Assembly: GCA_934233745.1 (NCBI GenBank)
Contig: CAKQGN010000002.1
Span: forward strand, 62,001-126,000
DNA: 64,000 nucleotides
From: an uncultured Clostridia bacterium
GTDB taxonomy: Bacteria > Bacillota > Clostridia > Christensenellales > CAG-917
Reading direction: 5' to 3'
Below are positions 8,604-17,223 of this stretch, piece by piece. A model generated the notes under the pieces. It saw only the letters and a program-made list of their open reading frames with translations. It had not been told where the DNA came from and ran no database searches. Position numbers and translations under genes: made by a program. Numbering within the stretch: the stretch's first letter is position 1; each line of letters starts with the position of its first letter.

Positions 8604-9920
8604 ATGAGAGAAGAACTCAAAAAGTACGGTGACGAAGCCTACGAAATGGTGGAGTATGCCGCTCGAGAGATCGGCCCGCGTCTTCCCGGTTCAAAAAACG
8701 AGAAAAAATATCACGACTATATGTCCGACAAACTCAAAGAAATCGGTCTGAATCCCGTCACCGAGAGTTTTGTGTTTGCTCCGCATGCGTCTATCGGCGG
8801 ACTGCCTTATGCGGGTTGGGCGGGCATTATCGGATGCGTGATGACAATCGTCGCAACCATGTTTGCTCACATTTCGATGTATGCGGGGCTTGCATTGCAC
8901 TTTGTATGCACGATGTATATGATTTGCACATGGATATGGCTTGTGGTGAGCGTGTTTAAGTACCACACCTGTTTCGATTGGTGCTTTAAGCACAAAGTGT
9001 CGCACAACACCTATGCCGAGCTTCTGCCGGAGGACGGAAAATACGATTATACGATTTTCCTTTCGGGACACACCGACACAAGCTGGACGCTCAAACTCAG
9101 TGCGTCGCAAAACAAACTCGGCTTTGTCGGCGTTATTCTCCGTCTTGCGCTTGGAGCAATTGCGGTTGCTGCCGTTACGATATTCAGCGTGGTATTTCTC
9201 GTGCTCATAATGATGCTCAACTACGGGGATTCGCTTTCCGCACATACGCTTATAAACACCACAAACGCATACCGAGTTATGTCGCAAATTGCGTTGTATA
9301 CTTCGCCGATCGTCATAATTTGCGCGTTTTTGCTGACGATGTATAACGAAAAGACAGAAGCAATCGCGTCCCCCGGTGCAATGGACAACGCAACCGGCAT
9401 TTCGATTGCATACCAAGTTTTGAAGTATTACAAAGAAAACCCCGACAAAATGCCCAAAAACTGCCGTATCGTCGATTGCAACATCGGTGCGGAGGAGTCG
9501 GGTCTTCGCGGCTCTATTGCGTTCACTCGCAAGCATAAAAACGACGGCATGCTTGACAATGCCTATCACATCAATATCGACTCGGTCGCCGATGAAGATC
9601 ATTTTGAAGTTATCCACGGCGACAGTTGGCTTTGCCCGCATTTCGACAAAGATTTGGAGCGTATGTTCAAAGAATCGATGAGAGAAGCAGGTATCAAGAA
9701 TCCCGGCGATATAGCAAATCCCGTCGGCGGTTGCGACTCCACACCTTTCCAGAAATCAGGCGTGAAGTCAATCACATTCGCCGCTCAAAACCCCGTCATG
9801 AGTCATTACTATCACACGTACAACGACGTTCCCGAGCGTTTTTCCGCCGACACGGTGGGATTGGGATTGGATGTTGTCCTTCGAGTAATCGACAAAATCG
9901 ACCAAAGCCACACGAATTAA
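8604..9920 (+). CDS. Membrane-embedded M28 family metallopeptidase
   Basis: 438 residues. A zinc aminopeptidase-type domain is split by membrane segments. The di-metal ligands can be matched to M28: His156 in SGHTDT, Asp261 in MDNATG, the Glu297-Glu298 pair in GAEESGLRGS, Asp326 in NIDSVAD and His404 in YYHTYND. Hydrophobic stretches near residues 75-120 and 175-255 predict about five or six membrane spans, two of them between the first His and the Asp. AAGGA precedes the ATG. An intrinsic terminator follows the stop. The substrate is unknown; a role in peptide turnover at the membrane is only an inference. Confidence 0.8.
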   Translation: MREELKKYGDEAYEMVEYAAREIGPRLPGSKNEKKYHDYMSDKLKEIGLNPVTESFVFAPHASIGGLPYAGWAGIIGCVMTIVATMFAHISMYAGLALHFVCTMYMICTWIWLVVSVFKYHTCFDWCFKHKVSHNTYAELLPEDGKYDYTIFLSGHTDTSWTLKLSASQNKLGFVGVILRLALGAIAVAAVTIFSVVFLVLIMMLNYGDSLSAHTLINTTNAYRVMSQIALYTSPIVIICAFLLTMYNEKTEAIASPGAMDNATGISIAYQVLKYYKENPDKMPKNCRIVDCNIGAEESGLRGSIAFTRKHKNDGMLDNAYHINIDSVADEDHFEVIHGDSWLCPHFDKDLERMFKESMREAGIKNPGDIANPVGGCDSTPFQKSGVKSITFAAQNPVMSHYYHTYNDVPERFSADTVGLGLDVVLRVIDKIDQSHTN

Positions 9921-9933
9921 TCGAACGATAACG

Positions 9934-9976
9934 AAAAGCCCTTTTGCGATTCTGCCAGACGCAAAAGGGCTTTTTG
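9934..9976 (+). terminator. Intrinsic terminator after the M28 peptidase
   Basis: A perfect 15-bp stem (9934-9948 with 9960-9974) containing AGCCCTTTTGCG runs into a TTTTT tract. It ends the leuS-side gene run and borders the first mosaic repeat block. Confidence 0.85.
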
Positions 9977-10860
9977 TTATCGAGCCGCAACGGCACGCAA
10001 GTGATATTGTGCCTAACGGCACAGTGATATTGTCCTGCGGACAGTGATATGCATGCAGTGCATGCGTGATATTGCACTCCGTGCAGTTGCGGAGATTTTG
10101 GTTTATTCGAAGCGTTCTTATACACGGCATGTGCCTGTTCGAAGACGGAATTGGAGTTGCAAGGCGACGACCGTAGCGAGCGCCGAGCTTGACGGTTGTA
10201 CCGTCCGACTGCGCCATGTTGTTGCGTAGCCGGCGCACAAAGGACGGTGGCATAATGAGAGAAATGTCCCTATCTATGCGAGAGCCGAGTGTGTCCCCAC
10301 GCGGAGCGGACGCCGTGGGTTCCCTTTTAAGGGGGAACGGCGGTTGGGGAAACACGTGAGGAAAGGGGAAAGTTGTATTTAGAGCGCAAAACGCCCAACT
10401 CTTGTAGAGGACGTAACACACACTTATTCAAGGCGTTCTTATACACGGTGTGTGCATATTCAGGGTGCGCCTGACGGCTAGATTCCCACGGTCACTTTGT
10501 TCCCTCGGAATGACACGGGTGGGACACCCACACCCGAACACACACTCATTCAAGGCGTTCTTATAAACGGAATGTGCCTGTTCAAAAACGGAACATGAGC
10601 CGCAAGGCGGCGAGAATATGAGCGCCGAGCTTGACGAAAAGTACGAGAATGCGTGGCATTCTGTTGCGTAGCCGCCACGCAGGCGAAGTGGCATAATGAG
10701 AGGATTGTCCCCATTTATGCGAGTGCCGACTGTCTCCCCCGCGAACGACGGATAATCTTGTAGAGAATTGCCCCTATTTGAGTGGTGGGAGAAAAGCCCG
10801 GAAGGGAAAGAGGGGGCACATTTAATTTAGAGTTCACGCCGTTCAACTCGTGCAGAGGAA
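9977..10860 (+). repeat. Mosaic intergenic repeat block R1
   Basis: No gene is visible in these 0.9 kb. The block strings together modules found again elsewhere: a GTGATAT mini-hairpin array (about 9998-10090), three copies of a GCGTTCTTATACACGGT-like junction, a GAGCCGCAAGGCGGCGAG module, both alternative stem modules (one near 10200, one near 10650), the CGCCG/CGGCG hairpin with flanking CCCC/GGGG (about 10290-10355), a REP-like segment (10470-10530, TTCCCTCGGAATGACA), and the CTCCCCCGCGAACGACGG module near 10735. Short frames open across it only because the repeats lack stops. Confidence 0.8.
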
Positions 10861-10887
10861 GAAGTCACACTGCGCAGCGCGCAGTTA

Positions 10888-11067
10888 TCATAAGTCGTCT
10901 GCGTCTTGAACGGGCAGTTCGCCGTCGGGTGTTTTCGGATATCCGTGTTTTTCGGGTACGCCGGTGTAACTGCCGTTCGGGTCGAAGCGCGAGCGCAAAT
11001 TCTCGTGCGTCGAAAGATTGCTGTGAGAGAGGGGAACATTGTGTTTTCTTGTTCGTTTTAGTTTCAT
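10888..11067 (-). CDS. Small 59-residue protein with SYTGVP and PVQDADDL motifs
   Basis: The ATG at 11067 is preceded by AAAGGAG with good spacing, whereas the alternative frames have no ribosome site. The 59-residue product begins with a basic segment (MKLKRTRKH) and ends in an acidic tail, passing through RFDPNGSYTGVP and PDGELPVQDADDL. Short proteins with this kind of tail occur in Clostridia as far as I recall, but I cannot name a function. It is a free-standing minus-strand gene between repeat block R1 and a TetR gene, with AT-rich DNA upstream. Confidence 0.65.
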   Translation of the reverse strand: MKLKRTRKHNVPLSHSNLSTHENLRSRFDPNGSYTGVPEKHGYPKTPDGELPVQDADDL

Positions 11068-11255
11068 TTTTTTCTCCTTTTGACAAAACTTATCTTGCCA
11101 TATGATTGTATATATAGGTTGAGCAAACCTTAATAATATATTAATTTCATTAATATTTTATAAATCGGTAGAAAACCGCACAAATATATGATATACTACA
11201 TTTTGCAAATAAAAATTGGCGAATTTACGCGATAAGAAGGTATTAGGAAGCAAAA

Positions 11256-11849
11256 ATGAAAAACGGTGGAATAGACAAAAGAGTCATCAAAACCAAAAAC
11301 GCAATCTTTGAAGCATTCAAACAACTTGTCCAAGAAAAGGACATGTCGGACATCACAATCAGTGAGCTTACGCAAAAAGCAAACATCACGCGCAGCACTT
11401 TTTATATGTACTACAACACCGTGAGCGACGTGCGCACGGATATAGAAAACACTATAATGGCTCGTATCGACAGAATAATGAGCGAAACGGATATCCGCAA
11501 CAGTATACGCAATCCGTACCCGCTTCTGAGCATGCTCGCCGACGAGATTCTGAAGCAAGACCAAAACAACAGATATATTCTCTCGTCAAGCACATCGGGA
11601 CAACTCATGGACAAAATCAACGATCGTATCGTTGATGCGTATATTAATTGGTTCAAAGAAAACGAAGGTTCGACAAACGACATCGGCAAAGTAAAATACA
11701 TCGTTGCTTTTGCGGCTGCCGGCATGACGGAATGTTTCAAAATCTGGTTCAACCACAAGAGCTCGCTCACGCTCGAGGAGCTTTGCAAAAACATTTCGGA
11801 CGCAATGAGCAAGGGCATTTCCTTGATGACGGATCAAACTGCGCTCTGA
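11256..11849 (+). CDS. TetR/AcrR family transcriptional regulator
   Basis: 197 residues. The N-terminal helix-turn-helix spans about residues 10-58 (KTKNAIFEAF, then ITISELTQKANITRSTFYMYY). The C-terminal part resembles the TetR ligand domain that ends with a helix rich in aromatic residues. AGGAAG lies just before the ATG. It precedes the ABC ATPase-permease gene by 130 bp on the same strand, with a hairpin between them, so it may control that transporter or itself. The ligand is unknown. Confidence 0.85.
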   Translation: MKNGGIDKRVIKTKNAIFEAFKQLVQEKDMSDITISELTQKANITRSTFYMYYNTVSDVRTDIENTIMARIDRIMSETDIRNSIRNPYPLLSMLADEILKQDQNNRYILSSSTSGQLMDKINDRIVDAYINWFKENEGSTNDIGKVKYIVAFAAAGMTECFKIWFNHKSSLTLEELCKNISDAMSKGISLMTDQTAL

Positions 11850-11888
11850 TTCGATATATAGGGGGAGCAATTTTGAAACGCATGCAAG

Positions 11889-11915
11889 GAGAATGACGAA
11901 CCGTCATTCTCTTTG
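11889..11915 (+). terminator. Hairpin after the TetR gene, probable terminator
   Basis: GAGAATGACG (11889-11898) pairs perfectly with CGTCATTCTC (11902-11911) around a 3-nt loop, followed by the T-rich TTTGTCGTTTTC. A role as an operator for the preceding TetR protein is an alternative. Confidence 0.55.
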
Positions 11916-11979
11916 TCGTTTTCAAACTATAAAACCATATAAAACGAGATAAAAAGCATTTGATTTTTTGAGGTGAAAC

Positions 11980-14949
11980 ATGCTTCAACTTAAAGACATA
12001 GTGAAAGATTATCCCACCGCAACGACAACCGTTCACGCGTTGAGAAAGGTGTCGCTCAACTTCCGCGAAAGCGAGTTTGTGGCGATTCTCGGCCCGAGCG
12101 GTTGCGGAAAGACGACCATGCTCAACATCATCGGCGGTCTTGACAGATATACGTCGGGCGATCTTGTCATCGGCGGCGTTTCGACAGCCGAGTTCGACGA
12201 CGAGCACTGGGACGCCTATCGCAATGCGACGATAGGTTTTGTGTTTCAAAGCTACAACCTCATTCCGCATCTTACGGTTCTTGAAAACGTCGAACTTGCG
12301 TTGAGCCTTGTCGGCGAGAAAAAGAAAGCGAGAAGGGCAAAGGCGGTTGCCGCACTGCACAAGGTAAACATGCATGAGGAAATCGACAAAAAGCCCAACC
12401 AGCTTTCGGGCGGACAAATGCAGCGTGTTGCAATCGCAAGAGCAATCGTAAACGATCCCAAAATCATTCTTGCAGACGAACCGACGGGCGCGCTCGACAG
12501 CGAACTCAGCGTTCAGGTTATGGATATTTTGCAAGAGCTTTCAAAAGATCGTCTTGTCATTATGGTTACGCACAACGCGGAGCTTGCATATCAATATGCA
12601 ACCCGTATTTGCCGTTTCAAAGACGGTCAACTCATCGAGGATACCAATCCTTATAATCCCGAAACGGAAACGATTTGCGATGAATCTGCCGCTCCGATCG
12701 AAGATAAAAACTCAAAAACGGACAGCGAAACCATGTTGCTCGAAGAGGTCACGACGGACAGCGACGAAAAAGCCGAAACCGCACAAACAAGCACTTTACA
12801 ACCTCAAAACGACAATATAAACACTCAAACCGTACAAAACGAAGAAGAATCCGACAAAAAGAAAAAGAAGTCCAACCACAAACGAAAAGTGGCAATGCGC
12901 AATGTCGGAGGAGAGGCGAAAGAGCTGTTTGACAAGCTCGGTCTCAATAGCCTCTCAAAAAGGAAAAAGAAAAAAGACAAAGCGTTTAAGCCGACATCCA
13001 TGAGTGCGGGAATGGCGTTCGGATTGAGTCTTAAAAACCTCGTTTCCAAAAAACGCCGCACCTGTCTTACGTCATTTGCAGGCGCAATCGGCATAATCGG
13101 ACTTGCGCTCGTGTTGTCCATTTATAACGGATTCAACATCTATCTTGCAAAAATGGAAACGGAGATGTTGGCAGGCGTGCCTTTGGGCGTCTATCAGTAC
13201 AACGTTTCAAGCGGTGCCATGATGGAGCTTATGACTAGCATGATGGACACAAAGCCAAGCGACAGCAGCACCACCTATCCCGATTCCGACGACATCAAGG
13301 TGTCGAGCGGAAGTTTGTATGACGGCGCAATGGCAAAAATGATGATGTCAATCGTCAAGTCGTTTATGGACGGAGTGCAGAAAAACGACATCACCGTTGA
13401 GTTTGCCGACTATATGAAGGCAATGCCGAAAGAGTATTATACGGCTATGAACATTTCATACGGTTTGCGCTACAATCTTGTCAGAAAAACTTTTGACGCC
13501 AACGGCAACGTTGCATACAAGGATGTTTCGCAACAACCCAGACCGTTGACTACAACGGCAATCGCAACCACTGTTCTCGGCGAAAACGGACTTCAGGCAA
13601 AGTATTGGCAAGAACTTGCCGCCAACGAAGAAATCACCATGCGCTCGTATGATTTTATAGGCGAGGGCAGCAGATTCCCGAAAAACAAAAACGAAGTGCT
13701 TTTGTGCGTCAATTCGGACAACTCCGTCAACGTCGACTTGTTGAGCGCATTCGGTATCGACACTTACAAAAAGGACGCCAACGGCAACGTTGAAAAAGAC
13801 GAAAGCGGCAAACCTGTCAAAATGGATACGGCAAGTATCCCGTATGAGTATTTTATAGGTCAAACATTCAAACTTGTCAACAACGATTCCTATTATGTTT
13901 ATGACGAGGAAACAGGCAAGTATGAAAACAATGTCGGAATCGGCAAAGCGAAATCCGACGGTTCGGAAGGATCCGGCGGATTCAACCCGCTAAGCGATTC
14001 GGAAAGCAAAAAACTGCTTTGGAGCTATGACGATTCAAGCGAATCGCAAACATTGCTCAAACAAATGTACGATGCCTCGGGCGAGGAAATCAAGGTTGTC
14101 GGCGTTATAAGAGCAAAGAAAAATGCCGAACACGCATATGTTTCATCGGCAATCTGTTACACGTCCGACCTTGCCGAAAGTACGCTCGAAAGTGCGCAAA
14201 ACAGCACTCTTGTCAAACGACAACTTGCGCTTTCCGCAGCTTCGAACAACAAGACGCCGACCGTTTTCGACGGAGTAAGACTCAACGATTCGGTTGATTT
14301 TGCATCGAGCGCAGGCGCATCGATTGCGGCGATTACAGGCATTCCCGCTCTTCAATATACTTACTATATGCGTGCAATCGGCGCGGATAGAAGCCCGTAT
14401 TATATCACGGTATATCCCAACGACAGCGATCAGAAAACCAATTCCGGCAACTATATTTCGGCATGGCAGAAGTCCGGCAAAGGCAACATCGGCTATTTCG
14501 ATATGTCCGAGATGCTGCTTGTCAACATGCGCGGAATTCTCGATCTCGTGTCCGCAATGCTCATAGCGGTTGCCGCAATATCTCTTGTCGTATCCACCGT
14601 CATGATCGGCGTCATCACGTCCAACTCCGTTGTCGAACGCACTCGTGAAATCGGTATTCTCCGTGCAATCGGCGCAAGGAAGCAGGATATTCGCAACGTC
14701 TTTATTGCCGAAACTTCGCTCATCGGACTTGCAAGCGGACTTTTCGGTATACTCGTCACGTATGTCTTGTGTCCGCTCATATCTCTCGTCATCAAGGCTG
14801 TCACCGGCATAGGCTCTCTGTTGCATTTCCATCCCTTGCATGCTCTCATCCTCGTGTGTCTGAGTCTGCTTTTGACGGTGATATCGGGTATTATCCCGGC
14901 GATTATGGCGTCGAGGAAAAATGTGGTTGACGCCCTCCGCGTCGATTAA
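11980..14949 (+). CDS. ABC transporter, fused ATPase and FtsX-type permease
   Basis: 989 residues. Residues 1-225 form a LolD/MacB-type ATPase with Walker A GPSGCGKT (38-45), signature LSGGQ (142-146) and Walker B IILADE (163-168). Residues 230-345 are a charged, low-complexity linker. A membrane span near 358-385 is followed by a large extracytoplasmic domain of about 460 residues and three C-terminal spans from about 849 (FtsX domain, with [18 protein letters not shown]). MacB-like systems act on substrates outside the membrane and often handle lipoproteins, peptides or antibiotics. TGAGGTG precedes the ATG. The upstream TetR gene suggests inducible export, by inference. Confidence 0.88.
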   Translation: MLQLKDIVKDYPTATTTVHALRKVSLNFRESEFVAILGPSGCGKTTMLNIIGGLDRYTSGDLVIGGVSTAEFDDEHWDAYRNATIGFVFQSYNLIPHLTVLENVELALSLVGEKKKARRAKAVAALHKVNMHEEIDKKPNQLSGGQMQRVAIARAIVNDPKIILADEPTGALDSELSVQVMDILQELSKDRLVIMVTHNAELAYQYATRICRFKDGQLIEDTNPYNPETETICDESAAPIEDKNSKTDSETMLLEEVTTDSDEKAETAQTSTLQPQNDNINTQTVQNEEESDKKKKKSNHKRKVAMRNVGGEAKELFDKLGLNSLSKRKKKKDKAFKPTSMSAGMAFGLSLKNLVSKKRRTCLTSFAGAIGIIGLALVLSIYNGFNIYLAKMETEMLAGVPLGVYQYNVSSGAMMELMTSMMDTKPSDSSTTYPDSDDIKVSSGSLYDGAMAKMMMSIVKSFMDGVQKNDITVEFADYMKAMPKEYYTAMNISYGLRYNLVRKTFDANGNVAYKDVSQQPRPLTTTAIATTVLGENGLQAKYWQELAANEEITMRSYDFIGEGSRFPKNKNEVLLCVNSDNSVNVDLLSAFGIDTYKKDANGNVEKDESGKPVKMDTASIPYEYFIGQTFKLVNNDSYYVYDEETGKYENNVGIGKAKSDGSEGSGGFNPLSDSESKKLLWSYDDSSESQTLLKQMYDASGEEIKVVGVIRAKKNAEHAYVSSAICYTSDLAESTLESAQNSTLVKRQLALSAASNNKTPTVFDGVRLNDSVDFASSAGASIAAITGIPALQYTYYMRAIGADRSPYYITVYPNDSDQKTNSGNYISAWQKSGKGNIGYFDMSEMLLVNMRGILDLVSAMLIAVAAISLVVSTVMIGVITSNSVVERTREIGILRAIGARKQDIRNVFIAETSLIGLASGLFGILVTYVLCPLISLVIKAVTGIGSLLHFHPLHALILVCLSLLLTVISGIIPAIMASRKNVVDALRVD

Positions 14950-15072
14950 AACCGCCCGATTGAGCGAATAGCTTTGTCAAAGCCCCTCCGCATCCTCGTC
15001 ATGTACGCAATGTACATTAGGCGAGTTTGCGGAGGGGCTTTTTCGCGCTCTTCATCTCAATCGGACGGTTTT
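14948..15072 (+). repeat. Nested-stem intergenic element, copy 2
   Basis: A 17-bp outer stem (14948-14964 with 15056-15072, one mismatch) begins within the stop codon of the ABC gene. The inner stem AGCCCCTCCGC with GCGGAGGGGCT is perfect, and the third stem is CTCG/CGAG where other copies have CAAC/GTTG. The apical hairpin is ATGTAC/GTACAT. The AGCGAATA and CTCTTCATCT motifs are conserved. CTTTTTCG after the inner stem could serve as a U-tract. Confidence 0.85.
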
Positions 15073-15084
15073 ATGATTAAAAAT

Positions 15085-15790
15085 AAGAAAAAGAGGAAAC
15101 TTATTGAAAGCGTTCTCATACACGGTATGAGCATATTCAAAGACGGAATTGGAGTCGCAAGGCGACGAGGATTTGAGCGCCGAGCTTGACGGATAGTACG
15201 AGAATGCGTGGCATTCTGTTGCGTAGCCGCCACGCAGGCGAAGTGGCATAACAAGGGGATGATACTCGTCTATGCGAGTGCCGATTGTCTCCCCCGCGAA
15301 CGACGGATAATCTTGTAGAGAATTGTCCCTATTTGAGTGGCGGGAGAAAAGCCCGAAAGGGAAAGAGGGGGCGCATCTAATTTAGAGTGCAGGACGCAAC
15401 ACTTTTGTAGAGGAAGAATCTTCACTTATTCAGAGCGTACTTATTAACGGAATGTGCCTATTCGAAGTGCGAGCCGCAAGGCGGCGAGAAAGCGAACGCC
15501 GAGCTTGACGGTTGTACCGTCCGACTGCGCCGTGTTGTTGCGTAGCTGGCGCACAAAGCGCAGTGGCATGACAAGAAGACGATACTTATCTATGCGAGTG
15601 CTGAGTGTGTCCCCACGCGGAGCGGACGCCGTGGGTTCCCTTCTAAGGGGGAACGGCGGTTGGGGAAACACGTGAGGAAGGGGGGAGTTGAATTTATTGA
15701 GCTAAACGCCCAACTCTTGTAGAGGAAGAAATCACACTTATTCGGGGCGTGTTTATACACGGTATGTGCCTATTCAATCCTTTAGAGTGT
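15085..15790 (+). repeat. Mosaic intergenic repeat block R2
   Basis: No gene is visible. Modules in order are a GCGTTCTCATACACGGTATG junction, the GCGTGGC/GCCACGC stem module (about 15200), the CTCCCCCGCGAACGACGG module, a second junction (near 15437), the GCGCC-type stem module (about 15530), the CGCCG/CGGCG hairpin in CCCC/GGGG context (about 15610-15670), and a third junction near 15750. The block ends about 35 bp before the hypB promoter. Confidence 0.8.
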
Positions 15791-15822
15791 TAAATTCTAT
15801 CCTTGTAAATTTTTCAAATATA

Positions 15823-15851
15823 TTGAAAATAATATTTTCAAGTGTTATAAT
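15823..15851 (+). promoter_or_regulatory. Predicted sigma-A promoter of the hyp operon
   Basis: TTGAAA (15823-15828) and TATAAT (15846-15851) are spaced 17 bp. The predicted start near 15858 gives a leader of about 17 nt containing AGAGAG before the first hypB ATG. Confidence 0.75.
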
Positions 15852-15874
15852 AATATTCCAAAAGAGAGTAAACT

Positions 15875-16549
15875 ATGAATTCTATCAGAACTATTCAACT
15901 TAAAGAAAGCATCCTGCAAAACAACGATGCCGATGCGGCAAAACTCCGTGCCGAGCTTGACGAGGCAGGGATTTACTACGTCAACGTGATGTCTGCGCCG
16001 GGAAGCGGCAAGACGACTTTGCTATGCGCGCTCACCAACGCTTTGAAAGGCAAAATAAAGGTCGGCGTAATGGAGGCGGATATAGACGGCGATGTGGATG
16101 CATACACCGTGCGAGAAGCAGGAGCGGAGGCAATACAACTTCACACGGGCGGTATGTGCCATCTCGATGCGGATATGTCAAGGCAAGGTTTTAAGGAGTT
16201 TGCGACAAATTCCGATATCGTTTTTCTTGAAAATATCGGCAATCTCGTGTGTCCTGCAGAGTTCGACACCGGCGCACACTTGAAAATGGTGCTTTTGGCA
16301 CTTCCGGAGGGCGACGACAAGCCGCTCAAATATTCGCTTATGTTTTCCGTAGCGGACGTTGTTGTGCTGACAAAATGCGATACGGCAAAATACTTTGATT
16401 TTGACGTAGAGAAGTGCAAACAATACATTGCAAGAGTGAATAAGAGCGCAAAAGTATTCGAGGTTTCCGCACGCACGGGCGACGGAATAGACGAACTTGC
16501 AAAATATCTTATGCAGAATTACTCGGAGTGGAAAGAGGGCGTAAAATGA
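15875..16549 (+). CDS. hypB: HypB-type nickel chaperone GTPase, paralogue 1
   Basis: 224 residues of SIMIBI-class GTPase. The P-loop APGSGKTT is at 41-48, and LTKCD is the guanine-specificity motif. The metal site of HypB is intact: Cys95-His96 in GGMCHLDAD and Cys126 in NIGNLVCPAEFD. There is no N-terminal CxxCGC or His-rich nickel store, so only the G-domain site can hold metal. In known systems HypB works with HypA to insert nickel into [NiFe]-hydrogenase. This gene leads an operon with a second hypB (ATGA overlap), an FeS flavoprotein and hypA. No hydrogenase subunit is nearby. Confidence 0.88.
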   Translation: MNSIRTIQLKESILQNNDADAAKLRAELDEAGIYYVNVMSAPGSGKTTLLCALTNALKGKIKVGVMEADIDGDVDAYTVREAGAEAIQLHTGGMCHLDADMSRQGFKEFATNSDIVFLENIGNLVCPAEFDTGAHLKMVLLALPEGDDKPLKYSLMFSVADVVVLTKCDTAKYFDFDVEKCKQYIARVNKSAKVFEVSARTGDGIDELAKYLMQNYSEWKEGVK

Positions 16550-17223
16550 GAGTTATATCCGTCAAAGAAAGTATATTTTCAAACAACGATAAAACCGCCG
16601 ACGAGTTGAGAGCGAATCTCAAGCGCAAGGGCACGTTTCTTCTCAACGTTATGTCTTCGCCCGGAAGCGGAAAAACCACTCTTTTAACCGCACTGCTCAA
16701 AAGTCTGAAAGACAAACTTAAAGTGGTTGCGATGGACGTTGACATAGAAACCGACGTTGACGCGCGTCGCATAGCGGAAGGCGCAGGCATCGAGAGCGTG
16801 CAAATTCACAACGGCGGACTTTGCCATATCGACGCGGATATGGTGCGCGAGGCACTCAATCAAGCGGCGTTTGACGAGTGCGACCTCATAGTGCTTGAAA
16901 ATATCGGCAATCTCGTATGTCCTGCCGAGTTCGATACGGGCGCGCATCTCAACATGATGTTGTTGTCCGTACCCGAGGGCGACGACAAACCGCTCAAATA
17001 TCCTTTGATGTTTGAAAAGTGCAATCTTGTCGTTGTCACCAAAATCGACACTCTCGAAGCGTTCGATTTTGACAAAACCGAGTTTGAAAAACACATTTCT
17101 CGTCTGAATCCGAACGCACAGATATTTTATGTCAGTGCAAAAACGGGCGAAGGGCTTGAAATGCTTGAAAAGGAGATATATAATAAAATATATTTTTTCA
17201 AAGGAGAAAAAAACAATGGCTGA
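16546..17223 (+). CDS. hypB: HypB-type nickel chaperone GTPase, paralogue 2
   Basis: 225 residues from the ATG that overlaps the stop of the first hypB (ATGA); an in-phase start 18 nt earlier is possible but lies inside that gene. The P-loop SSPGSGKTT is near 38-46, and the metal ligands Cys93-His94 and Cys125 match paralogue 1. VTKID is the guanine motif. The two paralogues align along their whole length but have clearly diverged, so this is not a recent duplication. HypB acts as a dimer, so a heterodimer is conceivable. The end overlaps the start of the oxidoreductase gene by 8 nt. Confidence 0.88.
   Translation: MRVISVKESIFSNNDKTADELRANLKRKGTFLLNVMSSPGSGKTTLLTALLKSLKDKLKVVAMDVDIETDVDARRIAEGAGIESVQIHNGGLCHIDADMVREALNQAAFDECDLIVLENIGNLVCPAEFDTGAHLNMMLLSVPEGDDKPLKYPLMFEKCNLVVVTKIDTLEAFDFDKTEFEKHISRLNPNAQIFYVSAKTGEGLEMLEKEIYNKIYFFKGEKNNG

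Noticed and set aside
9998..10090. Possible CRISPR array in the GTGATAT-spaced region
   Set aside because: The repeated unit is only about 7-8 bp and the variable parts are short palindromes, not unique 30-bp spacers; no cas genes are present.
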